A stretch of DNA of 20,606 nucleotides from a virus: positions 1 through 20,606 of the IMG/VR virus record IMGVR_UViG_3300027895_000011. One strand, given 5' to 3'. Shown here one piece after another: positions 14,248 through 20,606 of the stretch. The position numbers and the translations under genes are program-made. Positions within the stretch are counted from its first letter, which is position 1, and every line of letters begins with the position of its first letter. The notes beneath the pieces are model-generated. The model did no database searches and was not told the origin of the DNA. It was given only the letters and a program-made list of their open reading frames with translations.

Positions 14248-14708
14248 TTTCTGTCCAGACAGAGACATGGAAAGCGATCGATGCAGAGATTGAGGAAGTA
14301 GCCGGTTATCATTGGCAGGAGCTTGCCCTCGACAAGCTCTTGTTTCAGCGCGATCTAGACCACGAACGCTACCTGAAGATGGAAGAGCTGGGGATGATGC
14401 ACGTTGTCACCGCCCGCGCCGATGGCAAGTTGGTTGGCTACATCGTCTGTTTCGTGATGCCACATCTGCACTATAAGTCTTCCGGACTCGTGGCTCTTGC
14501 TGACATGTACTTCATCCTCCGCGAGTACCGTAAAGGCGGACTGGGCGTGCGCATGTTTCGTGAGATGGAGCGAGGCCTGAAGCAGCGCAACGTTATTAGA
14601 GCGCACATGAGTTGCAAGGTGCATGAAGACCACACGAAGTTATTTGAGGGAATGGGGTGGACTTTGACCGATCTGACTTTCAGCAAATTGCTGGTGGAGG
14701 GTAAATGA
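14244..14708 (+). CDS. GNAT-family N-acyltransferase
   Basis: The 154-aa frame begins at TTG 14244, overlapping the ACP stop (TTGA) with AAGGTG at 14233-14238; no in-frame ATG is available before residue 45. The GNAT acyl-donor loop is seen as REYRKGGLGVRMFREMER (RxxGxG, near residues 97-114). Strand beta-4 is LVALADMYFILREYR, and the C-terminal segment HEDHTKLFEGMGW matches GNAT motif B. GNATs usually transfer acetyl from acetyl-CoA to an amine, but some members (acyl-homoserine lactone synthases, FeeM-like N-acyl amino acid synthases, HlyC-type protein acylases) use acyl-ACP. The coupled ACP makes an acyl-ACP donor plausible. The substrate is unknown; the fibre protein is one candidate. Confidence 0.85.
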   Translation: MISVQTETWKAIDAEIEEVAGYHWQELALDKLLFQRDLDHERYLKMEELGMMHVVTARADGKLVGYIVCFVMPHLHYKSSGLVALADMYFILREYRKGGLGVRMFREMERGLKQRNVIRAHMSCKVHEDHTKLFEGMGWTLTDLTFSKLLVEGK

Positions 14709-15748
14709 GCGTAACTGGCGGAATCATCGCGGGCGTTGGCCTTGCCGGATCGATTGGGGGAGCTGCGATCAGTTCCAATGCCGCAGGAGACGCCGCCAGC
14801 ACCCAAGCCACTGCCGCCGATCAAGCCGCACAGCTCCAGTACCAGGCATCGCAGAACGCTCTCAACTTTCAAGAGGGCGTCTATGGGCAGACACAAGCCA
14901 ATGAAGCACCATTCCTCGCATCTGGTGAAGCTGGGCAGGCCAACCTTGATTATCTTCTAGGCATAACTCCCCCGACCACTCAAGGCGCGGCGGCGGGTAC
15001 GCCGGGAGCATATACCGGTGCTGGTGTTGGCGTGGGTGGGACTGCCACCAACCCCGCTACGGGAACTACAAACCCCGGAACAAGCCCCACTACAACGGGA
15101 TCTACAAACCTCAGCTCGATGGTAAATCCGAGTCTTGGAAACTTCGGATCACTGTTGCAGGGGTATCAGGGAGGACCATTTGTTGCGCCTACGGCCGCGC
15201 AGGCGCTTGCGGCCCCCGGGGAACAGGCTCAGCTTCAGCTGGGCGAGCAAGCTCTACAGCAATCTGCTGCTGCAAGTGGTAGTTTGCTCACCGGAGGGAC
15301 GGCGGAAGCCATCAATGGCTATGCGCAAAACCTCGCCTCCACTAATTACCAAAACACCTACAACAATGCGTACAACACGTATGCGTCAGGGTACAACCAA
15401 TTTCAGAACCAGCAGACCAATGAATACAACCGGCTGTCCTCGCTAGCTGGCGGTGGACAGGTTGCCGCCAACACGCTTGGAACTCTTGGCTCAAGCGCAT
15501 CAAGCGGAGTGGCCAGCAACCTTACCGGCACGGCGAGCGCAATCGGTCAGCAGCTCAACAATGCGGGGGCGGCCAACGCGTCAGGCATCGTTGGTGCGGC
15601 TAATGCCTACAGCGGGGCGCTGAGCGGCACAGCTGGCAACCTCAGCAATCTTGCCCTATTGAGCTCTCTCGGATCCAACAATCCGAACTCGTCAAACTAT
15701 CAACTTCCGACCGTGCCGACTGCGGGCATGAATATGTATGGGGGCTAA
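14705..15748 (+). CDS. DNA ejection / internal virion protein (P22 gp7/gp14-type region)
   Basis: The 347-aa protein starts at ATG 14705 (ATGA overlap) with a strong GGAGGG at 14696-14701. The N-terminus is a glycine-zipper-like hydrophobic helix (TGGIIAGVGLAGSIGGAA) suited to membrane insertion. A Gln/Ala helical stretch and ANEAPFLASGEAGQANLDYLLG follow. A Gly/Thr-rich low-complexity linker is found around residues 90-135. The core is LQLGEQALQQSAAASGSLLTGG followed by NLASTNYQNTYNNAYNTYASG and NRLSSLAGGGQ. I recognise this core from widespread podoviral ejection or tail-assembly proteins. Such proteins leave the virion to build a conduit across the envelope. The exact P22 counterpart cannot be assigned. 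Confidence 0.72.
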   Translation: MSVTGGIIAGVGLAGSIGGAAISSNAAGDAASTQATAADQAAQLQYQASQNALNFQEGVYGQTQANEAPFLASGEAGQANLDYLLGITPPTTQGAAAGTPGAYTGAGVGVGGTATNPATGTTNPGTSPTTTGSTNLSSMVNPSLGNFGSLLQGYQGGPFVAPTAAQALAAPGEQAQLQLGEQALQQSAAASGSLLTGGTAEAINGYAQNLASTNYQNTYNNAYNTYASGYNQFQNQQTNEYNRLSSLAGGGQVAANTLGTLGSSASSGVASNLTGTASAIGQQLNNAGAANASGIVGAANAYSGALSGTAGNLSNLALLSSLGSNNPNSSNYQLPTVPTAGMNMYGG

Positions 15749-15751
15749 ATA

Positions 15752-17344
15752 ATGGGATCTATACCTCTACCAGCGCTTGACCTCAATAAGCCAGCCGCAT
15801 CGCCTGACGTGCTGGAGCAGTACGGCCGCCTCATGCAGCTGCAGAACTCTCAGCGACAGTCCCAGCAAGCGCAGCAGATGGCCCCGCTACAGCTCCAGCA
15901 GGCCCAACAGAATGTGCAGACAGGTGCGGTCGAACTCCAGCAGAAACAGCAGCAGCAAAAAGACCAACAGGCCATGACTTCGGCAATGCAAAGCTGGGAC
16001 GGCAAGGATTACAACCAAATCATTCCGCTGGTGGTGAAAAATGGCGGTTCTGCTCAAGCTGTGATGGGTCTCAAAAAGAACATCCTCGACCAGCAAACGC
16101 AGATTGCCACCGCCGCCAAGGACAATGCCGATGCCGCGAACGCCGGAATTATGGCGACGACCAAGAAGAACGACCTCATAACAGGCGCTCTTTCTCCACT
16201 GCTTGATTCGAAGCAGGTTCCTGATGCTCAACTTCCTCAAACTCTGCTATCGACCGTGCAGAGCTTAGCGCAGCAAGGAGTATTGGACCCACAGCATGCG
16301 CAGGCGGCTGCGCAACTCGCCCAATCGGGTGATCCGAACGCTATGCGGCAGGGCATCGACACCTTTAGTAAGACACTCACGGCGCACTCGCAGATCGTAG
16401 AGGATGCACTCAAGAAGGCCCAAGCCAACTCTGCACAGGCAGAAGCGGACAAGGTGAAGGCCTCCACCGACCCTACCAGCCCTCTGTATTCGCCAAGCCC
16501 TGCGGCGGTAGCTATGGGTACGGCTCCGGGAGCGCAGCAGATTCAGGCGGGAGAGGTGCGGCAGGCAGCCGCAAAGGCAGGCGCAGAGGAAAATGCACGT
16601 ATGCCGGGAGAGATGGCTCTCGCACGTCAGCGGCAGGCGCTTTCGCAGGGCGACCCAAAGGCTGCAGCGCAACTGCTGGTGAGCGGCGATGCTACGCTGT
16701 CAGAACTGAAGGCACGGGGCGCAACTCCTGAATTCATTGCCAACACGCTAAATGCGGCCCATCAGTTGAGCGGAGGACAATACAACGCTCAGGCGGCAGA
16801 CGCGGAGTTTCAGGTTGCCAAGTCACCGGCGAACGTTGCTTTCTTCGGATCCGCCAAATCCCTCACTGACCCGGGAGGTACGCTCGAACAGCTAGGAAAG
16901 GCCGGGAAGCTTCTTCCGCAGAGCCAATTAAAGGCGCTCAACACTATTGCCGATTGGGAGAAGGCTGCCACGAGCAATGGGCCGCTCGCCCATTATGCTG
17001 CGACAGCCCTAGGAGTAGCGGACGATTATGCCAAGGTCATGGGGGGAGGCGTTGGCAGCGACTCGTCAAGACAGGCAGCGCTAGATCTTGCAAAGGCCAA
17101 TGCCGGCCCTGATGCTCGCGCCGGGGCTATTAAGGGTATCCGCGATGCAGTCAATTCACAGGTTCAATCCCGCATTGGAAACAATTCAGTGCTCGGGAGA
17201 ATGTATGGAAGTTCCTCGACATCCGCACCGGCGAAGGCTGCCCCGTCAGGGCCGCCTCCCGGAGCAACACACACTGCACCCGGCAGTGATGGCAAAAACC
17301 ACTATACGAACGATAAAGGACAGGATTTGGGGGTTGCACCGTAA
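15752..17344 (+). CDS. Putative internal virion / ejection protein, Gln-rich (530 aa)
   Basis: ATG 15752 lies 3 nt after the previous stop with a GGGGG-rich leader. The N-terminal 75 residues are a Gln-rich helix (QQAQQNVQTGAVELQQKQQQQ region). The long middle is Ala/Gln-rich and helical with no catalytic motif. The C-terminus is Pro/Ser/Gly-rich ending HYTNDKGQDLGVAP. Size, composition and place second in a row of three fit a P22 gp20-like (471 aa) ejection protein packaged in the head and injected with DNA, but sequence does not prove this. The stop shares a base with the next ATG (TAATG). Confidence 0.62.
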   Translation: MGSIPLPALDLNKPAASPDVLEQYGRLMQLQNSQRQSQQAQQMAPLQLQQAQQNVQTGAVELQQKQQQQKDQQAMTSAMQSWDGKDYNQIIPLVVKNGGSAQAVMGLKKNILDQQTQIATAAKDNADAANAGIMATTKKNDLITGALSPLLDSKQVPDAQLPQTLLSTVQSLAQQGVLDPQHAQAAAQLAQSGDPNAMRQGIDTFSKTLTAHSQIVEDALKKAQANSAQAEADKVKASTDPTSPLYSPSPAAVAMGTAPGAQQIQAGEVRQAAAKAGAEENARMPGEMALARQRQALSQGDPKAAAQLLVSGDATLSELKARGATPEFIANTLNAAHQLSGGQYNAQAADAEFQVAKSPANVAFFGSAKSLTDPGGTLEQLGKAGKLLPQSQLKALNTIADWEKAATSNGPLAHYAATALGVADDYAKVMGGGVGSDSSRQAALDLAKANAGPDARAGAIKGIRDAVNSQVQSRIGNNSVLGRMYGSSSTSAPAKAAPSGPPPGATHTAPGSDGKNHYTNDKGQDLGVAP

Positions 17345-18903
17345 TGGATGCCGTAACTCTGGACCTCAGCAAGGCTCAGCCTCTTCCAGCGGCTCCGGTG
17401 CAACTCGACATGAGCAAAGCGCAGCCCTTGCCTCAGGCAGAGGACACGCGCAGCCTATGGCAGAAGGCCAAAGACAATTTCAATGCGGCCACGCAAGGCG
17501 CGAAGCCGGGAGACGGCGCGGTGAAGTCTTTCGTAGAAAATGTCGGCGCGGGCGGGGGAGACGTTGTAAGGGCTCTCGCTCATCCGATCGACACAATCAG
17601 TTCCATGGTGAGTACACCAGACCCGATGCTCCGGTACTTCTCTGGAGACAAGGACGCGGTTACGCAGGAAGCAAAGTCTATGCCGGGCGTAGCTCGAACC
17701 ATTGGTCAGGTTGGGACTGGCACGATCATCGGCGAAGCTGGTGGGGCGGCTCTTCGAGCTGTGCCGAAAGTTACGAGAGCTATAAGTGATACAACAGGCG
17801 CAGCCATCGATGCGGTTAAATCTAAGTTAGCTGGACCTCAGCCCGATGTAATGCCTTCTGCGGCAAAGCTCCCCCTGATAGCGCAATCTGGAGTAGAGGA
17901 CATATTTAGGGCAGCTGCCCCCACAAGCAAGAACGCTGGATTTCGCGAGAACTTAAACGTGGTGGCCCCCGATCTGGCGGATATTGCCAGAAAGGTGGAT
18001 ATTTCCGAGGCCAAGGGCGGCATCATCAACCCAGATATGCGTGTTCGGGCGACGGTGGATGCTATCCGTGATCATTTGAACGATATGGCACAAAATGAGC
18101 GGGTTCCCCAGATCGAACGCAATGCACAGAGTGTAGTAAAAGTAGGGACTAACCCTAACGCAGTCCGCGGACTGGAATATCTGGAATCAACAGCGGGCGA
18201 CGTGGAGGATAGTCTGCTGGCGCGTAAAGCTCTGGATGGTGGAACCATTAACGTTGCTGAGGCTGACAAGCTGGCAAAGGTTGCAAACCAGACACTACTT
18301 TCCTATGAGCGAGCGACTCCAGAGGCAAAGATGCAGCTTCAGACCGCCAACCCCAAGATAGGCGGTCTGAAGGCGTTGGATAGTGACCTTACGGATAATC
18401 TAAACGGAGTTCTCCAGTCCAATGGGGAAAAGGGGCTCTACTCCTACGAGCGCCGATATGCAGGGCTTAGTGCGGTCCTTGACCAACTCCAAAGCCGCAT
18501 GAATGCGACAGAGCTAAAGCAGCAGGGAGTATTTGGTACTGTAGGCCAAATAACTCGTCCCATTTTGAAATTGGTAAAGGAGGGTCCTTCCGGCGTACCT
18601 TCTGCAAGTCAGGCGGCAGTATCCGATGTCAATATAGGGAGAACGCTTCAGAATGGCCTGAAGAAGCTAAAGTCTAGCGGGATTACGGCATACGATCCAA
18701 CGCAATATCCTACACCGAGATCTCGACCACCTATGTTGCTACTCCCTGATCAATCTGGAGCAAAGATACCGTTGATGGCTCCTGATCCCGGGATGAGCGC
18801 GGGCGAGCGCTCAGCAGCATTGAATCAATGGTTACGCCAGCGCCAGCAACTTGCCCTCCCGGCACAATCAACGCCCATCAGGCTTCCGACGTCAAACCCG
18901 TAA
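17344..18903 (+). CDS. Putative internal virion / ejection protein (519 aa)
   Basis: ATG 17344 overlaps the previous TAA by one base. The 519-aa protein opens with a duplicated motif (LDLSKAQPLP at residues 7-16 and LDMSKAQPLP at 21-30). A region with hydrophobic, Gly-rich helices follows (TIGQVGTGTIIGEAGGAALRAV, about 118-139) that could contact membranes. A long helical domain comes next, then a Pro-rich basic tail. It is last in the ejection-protein group, matching the place of P22 gp16 (609 aa). No lytic transglycosylase motif was found. Function is inferred from context. A terminator follows 2 nt after the stop, closing the late operon. Confidence 0.6.
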   Translation: MDAVTLDLSKAQPLPAAPVQLDMSKAQPLPQAEDTRSLWQKAKDNFNAATQGAKPGDGAVKSFVENVGAGGGDVVRALAHPIDTISSMVSTPDPMLRYFSGDKDAVTQEAKSMPGVARTIGQVGTGTIIGEAGGAALRAVPKVTRAISDTTGAAIDAVKSKLAGPQPDVMPSAAKLPLIAQSGVEDIFRAAAPTSKNAGFRENLNVVAPDLADIARKVDISEAKGGIINPDMRVRATVDAIRDHLNDMAQNERVPQIERNAQSVVKVGTNPNAVRGLEYLESTAGDVEDSLLARKALDGGTINVAEADKLAKVANQTLLSYERATPEAKMQLQTANPKIGGLKALDSDLTDNLNGVLQSNGEKGLYSYERRYAGLSAVLDQLQSRMNATELKQQGVFGTVGQITRPILKLVKEGPSGVPSASQAAVSDVNIGRTLQNGLKKLKSSGITAYDPTQYPTPRSRPPMLLLPDQSGAKIPLMAPDPGMSAGERSAALNQWLRQRQQLALPAQSTPIRLPTSNP

Positions 18904-19056
18904 CCGAACTGGTCGTTTTACAGTTCGTCTTTTATCGGAATGATGCATAAGAAACAAGCGGATCTGAGATCCTACCCAACCAAGCCCCCTCGTCACCAAA
19001 CCTAGCACGATGAATCCAATAAACGCCAACATTATTCCACCAGCTATAGCAAGCAT
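18892..19056 (-). CDS. 54-aa single-TM membrane protein in the reverse-strand cassette
   Basis: On the minus strand an ATG (19056-19054) with a GAGG Shine-Dalgarno 6 nt upstream opens a 54-aa frame ending at TGA (18894-18892). The product begins MLAIAGGIMLAFIGFIVLGL, a clear transmembrane helix at residues about 2-21, followed by a basic cytoplasmic-type tail (SDKRRTVKRPVRLRV). It lies 21 nt downstream of the secreted-protein gene on the same strand and overlaps the last 12 nt of the plus-strand ejection gene tail to tail. Small membrane proteins at this site in P22-like phages include the superinfection exclusion protein SieA, but no sequence relationship is claimed. It is easy to miss because of its size. 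Confidence 0.5.
   Translation of the reverse strand: MLAIAGGIMLAFIGFIVLGLVTRGLGWVGSQIRLFLMHHSDKRRTVKRPVRLRV
18905..18934 (+). terminator. Rho-independent terminator closing the late operon
   Basis: A perfect 7-bp stem pairs CGAACTG (18905-18911) with CAGTTCG (18921-18927) around a 9-nt loop, followed by TCTTTTAT. It begins 2 nt after the TAA of the last ejection-protein gene. On the minus strand the hairpin is not followed by a T-tract, so it probably acts only on plus-strand transcripts. The tailspike gene downstream would then need its own promoter or read-through. Confidence 0.72.
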
Positions 19057-19077
19057 AAAAGACCTCGGATTCTATTT

Positions 19078-19380
19078 TCACTCGGCGCACGCGTTCTTTG
19101 CCTTGTCCAGGTCTTCCCTTGTGTAGTGAGGATCAAGAATAAGAACACGTCCACCCTTCGCTTTTATTTTATCTACTTCTTTGTCTTTGATTTCGCTGCG
19201 GAACGATATGCCAGCAGGATAGTTGCCTGCTAGATAAGTGAGCATATGCTTCTGGGCGCTTCCTTCTCTGCTCCAGCTTCCGATTCCTGTGGCCGGTGCA
19301 TTAGCGGCAAGAACGACGCACGGCGATGGCTGAGCGATGGCAGGCAAGTAGCAGAGCAACAGTAGGACCAAGGATTTCAT
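19078..19380 (-). CDS. Secreted small protein of unknown function, reverse-strand moron candidate
   Basis: The 100-aa minus-strand product has a short Sec signal peptide (MKSLVLLLLCYLPAIA, cleavage before Gln17) and an 84-residue mature part. The mature protein has two cysteines (21 and 98) placed to form one disulfide between its ends. It also has GSWSREGSAQKHMLTYL, an RSEIKDKEVDKIKAKGGRVL basic helix-strand segment and DPHYTREDLDKAK. I recognise no family. It is the first gene of a two-gene reverse unit and is divergent from the tailspike gene, with only 37 nt between the two starts. An extracytoplasmic role, for example altering the surface of a lysogen, is inferred from signal peptide and position only. 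Confidence 0.7.
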   Translation of the reverse strand: MKSLVLLLLCYLPAIAQPSPCVVLAANAPATGIGSWSREGSAQKHMLTYLAGNYPAGISFRSEIKDKEVDKIKAKGGRVLILDPHYTREDLDKAKNACAE

Positions 19381-19417
19381 AGGGTTTCAAGTCTCTCACC
19401 CCTCAAAGGAAATATCA

Positions 19418-20606
19418 ATGATAAAAAAACTGCTTTTCGCGGCTGCGATGCTGTGTGCTTACGCAACGGCTCAAGTCCAGGTTGCGCCAATTGTTAATCC
19501 TCACGTCACTTTCGTAAATGCTGCGGGAGGACCTTGCTTCGCTTGCACCCTCCAGACCTTCGCGGCTGGCACGACGACGCCACAGGCCACCTACACGGAC
19601 GCCACCGGCACCTCGCAGAACAACAACCCTATCGTCCTAGACGCCTCGGGCGGGGCAAATATCTGGCTCGGACCGAATGCCTATAAATTCGTGCTGATCG
19701 ACTCCACCGGAACCACAATCTGGAGTGTTGACCAGGTGCCTTCGCTGAAATCATTGCTGGCGACGATCCAAATCAGCCCAAGCCAAGTGACAGGAACGGC
19801 GGTTGTCCAGAATCCTTCGGTAACCCAGACAGTGACGCAGCCGGTGAATACAAATTTCAATGTGCAAACGAGCGGTACCGGAGCGCTTCAGCACAATGGC
19901 AATGCGGTAGTGGATACGGTACCAGCCGCGGCGCAGACCGTCACGCAGCCTGTAAACACCAATGTAAGCCTGATCACCAGCGGTACCGGAACTGTGCACC
20001 TTGCGTCTATCGAGCACACGATATACATGACTCCGGGTACGGCCGAGACGCTGGCGGCTGCTTTAGTGCGCCTTGAGACTCTGAGTGCGGGTGCGGGCGG
20101 AACGATCATTATTCCCACTGGGATTATCCAGTCGGGCGGATTCAGCTGCACCGTGCCGAATGTAACCCTCATCGGCTCCGGACGCCCCGGCTATAACACC
20201 GGATTCACGGCAATGGCCGGGGGAACGATCATCCAAGGCACTGTATCAGCTTCTCAAGGGTGCAACCACTTCGTTGTGAAGAATCTCGGCGTAGATGTTG
20301 GCTCGGCGTGGGTTGCTGCCGGTAATGCGGCTACGGATGCTCTATCAATTTTCAATAACGGGCAGGTTGTTGGTGCTACTCCCCTCGATGGGGTTCTGGT
20401 CGATAACGTGTCGTGCTTGGGGTCGAGTCTTTCGGCGGCCTTCCACTGCATGTTGGTGGAGAATGTCACGAACTCCATGATCCACAATGTTGTGGCGATT
20501 CTTAACCAGCACGGAATCATCCTGAAAGGCACTAACTCACATATCGACGGTTTCTATTCTGCGGGCCATTCGGTTGATTCGGTAATCGTGAAGTCGGACA
20601 ACTATG
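19418..20606 (+). CDS. Beta-helix tailspike protein with N-terminal signal peptide, 3' end outside window
   Basis: The frame from ATG 19418 (AAAGGAA at 19405-19411) is open to the window end, giving 396 residues. Residues 1-18 form a signal peptide (MIKKLLFAAAMLCAYATA|Q). Residues about 25-107 form a small beta domain (TFAAGTTTPQATYTDATGTS, NPIVLDASGGANIWLG, YKFVLIDSTGTTIWSVDQV) typical of podoviral fibre N-termini. Two 36-aa repeats with QTVTQPVNTN follow at 137 and 173. From about 228 a right-handed beta-helix begins (GGTIIIPTG, then VTLIGSGRPG and DGVLVDNVSCLG), as in pectate-lyase-like tailspikes that bind or cleave surface glycans. The signal peptide is unusual for a virion spike. Catalytic residues are not identifiable in the visible part. 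Confidence 0.78.
   Translation, partial: MIKKLLFAAAMLCAYATAQVQVAPIVNPHVTFVNAAGGPCFACTLQTFAAGTTTPQATYTDATGTSQNNNPIVLDASGGANIWLGPNAYKFVLIDSTGTTIWSVDQVPSLKSLLATIQISPSQVTGTAVVQNPSVTQTVTQPVNTNFNVQTSGTGALQHNGNAVVDTVPAAAQTVTQPVNTNVSLITSGTGTVHLASIEHTIYMTPGTAETLAAALVRLETLSAGAGGTIIIPTGIIQSGGFSCTVPNVTLIGSGRPGYNTGFTAMAGGTIIQGTVSASQGCNHFVVKNLGVDVGSAWVAAGNAATDALSIFNNGQVVGATPLDGVLVDNVSCLGSSLSAAFHCMLVENVTNSMIHNVVAILNQHGIILKGTNSHIDGFYSAGHSVDSVIVKSDNY
19826..19990 (+). repeat. Two-copy 36-aa repeat in the tailspike linker
   Basis: QTVTQPVNTN occurs at tailspike residues 137-146 and 173-182, each followed within 5 residues by TSGTG. The period is 36 residues (108 nt) and the codons differ between copies. The unit lies between the N-terminal domain and the beta-helix and probably forms a trimeric beta linker. 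Confidence 0.75.

Noticed and set aside
18940-19005. 21-codon plus-strand frame after the late-operon terminator
   Set aside because: No Shine-Dalgarno, no recognisable product and it lies opposite the better supported minus-strand membrane-protein frame.

Overview
This window is the late (lysis, packaging, head, tail) region of a short-tailed dsDNA bacteriophage or prophage. Nearly all genes lie on the + strand and are packed with ATGA, TTGA or TAATG stop/start overlaps. The gene order closely follows Salmonella phage P22: lysis-like genes, small and large terminase, P22-type portal, scaffold, P22-type coat, a gp4-like adaptor, a gp10-like tail protein, a fibrous protein where P22 has the tail needle, three ejection-type proteins, a reverse-strand cassette where P22 has immI, and a beta-helical tailspike. 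Sequence similarity to P22 looks remote, so most functional calls combine recognisable family features with position. The host is probably a Gram-negative bacterium of moderately high GC. Three signal peptides with A-x-A|Q cleavage sites and the style of the tailspike N-terminus suggest Acidobacteriota to me, but that is a low-confidence inference. No integrase, repressor or attachment site is in view, so temperate versus lytic lifestyle cannot be decided, although the reverse-strand cassette looks like a lysogenic-conversion (moron) locus.

Layout. 2-1310: a partial conserved phage protein, a permuted papain-like hydrolase, a one-TM holin/spanin-like protein and a small coiled-coil protein. 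1318-3247: DUF5681-type small terminase candidate, a 46-aa overlapping gene and the large terminase. 3249-4071: three small proteins, one with a zinc-binding Cys pattern. 4072-8658: portal, a 177-nt non-coding structured gap, scaffold and coat. 8661-9404: decoration-like protein with a signal peptide, followed by an intrinsic terminator. 9454-13337: two small head proteins, gp4-like adaptor and a gp10-like protein carrying two nested tandem-repeat arrays. 13334-14708: a 15-residue-repeat fibre protein, a minimal acyl carrier protein and a GNAT acyltransferase, all translationally coupled. 14705-18903: three ejection/internal virion proteins and a terminator. 18892-19380 (minus strand): a secreted protein and a 54-aa membrane protein. 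19418-end: tailspike with a signal peptide, cut by the window edge.

The most unusual part is the acyl carrier protein plus GNAT pair embedded in the tail genes. Both are coupled to the fibre gene before them, which suggests a phage-encoded system for acylating a virion or host target. Other items worth attention are the hairpin-rich gap between portal and scaffold, the opposite-strand cassette at the immI position, and Sec signal peptides on proteins that otherwise look like virion components.
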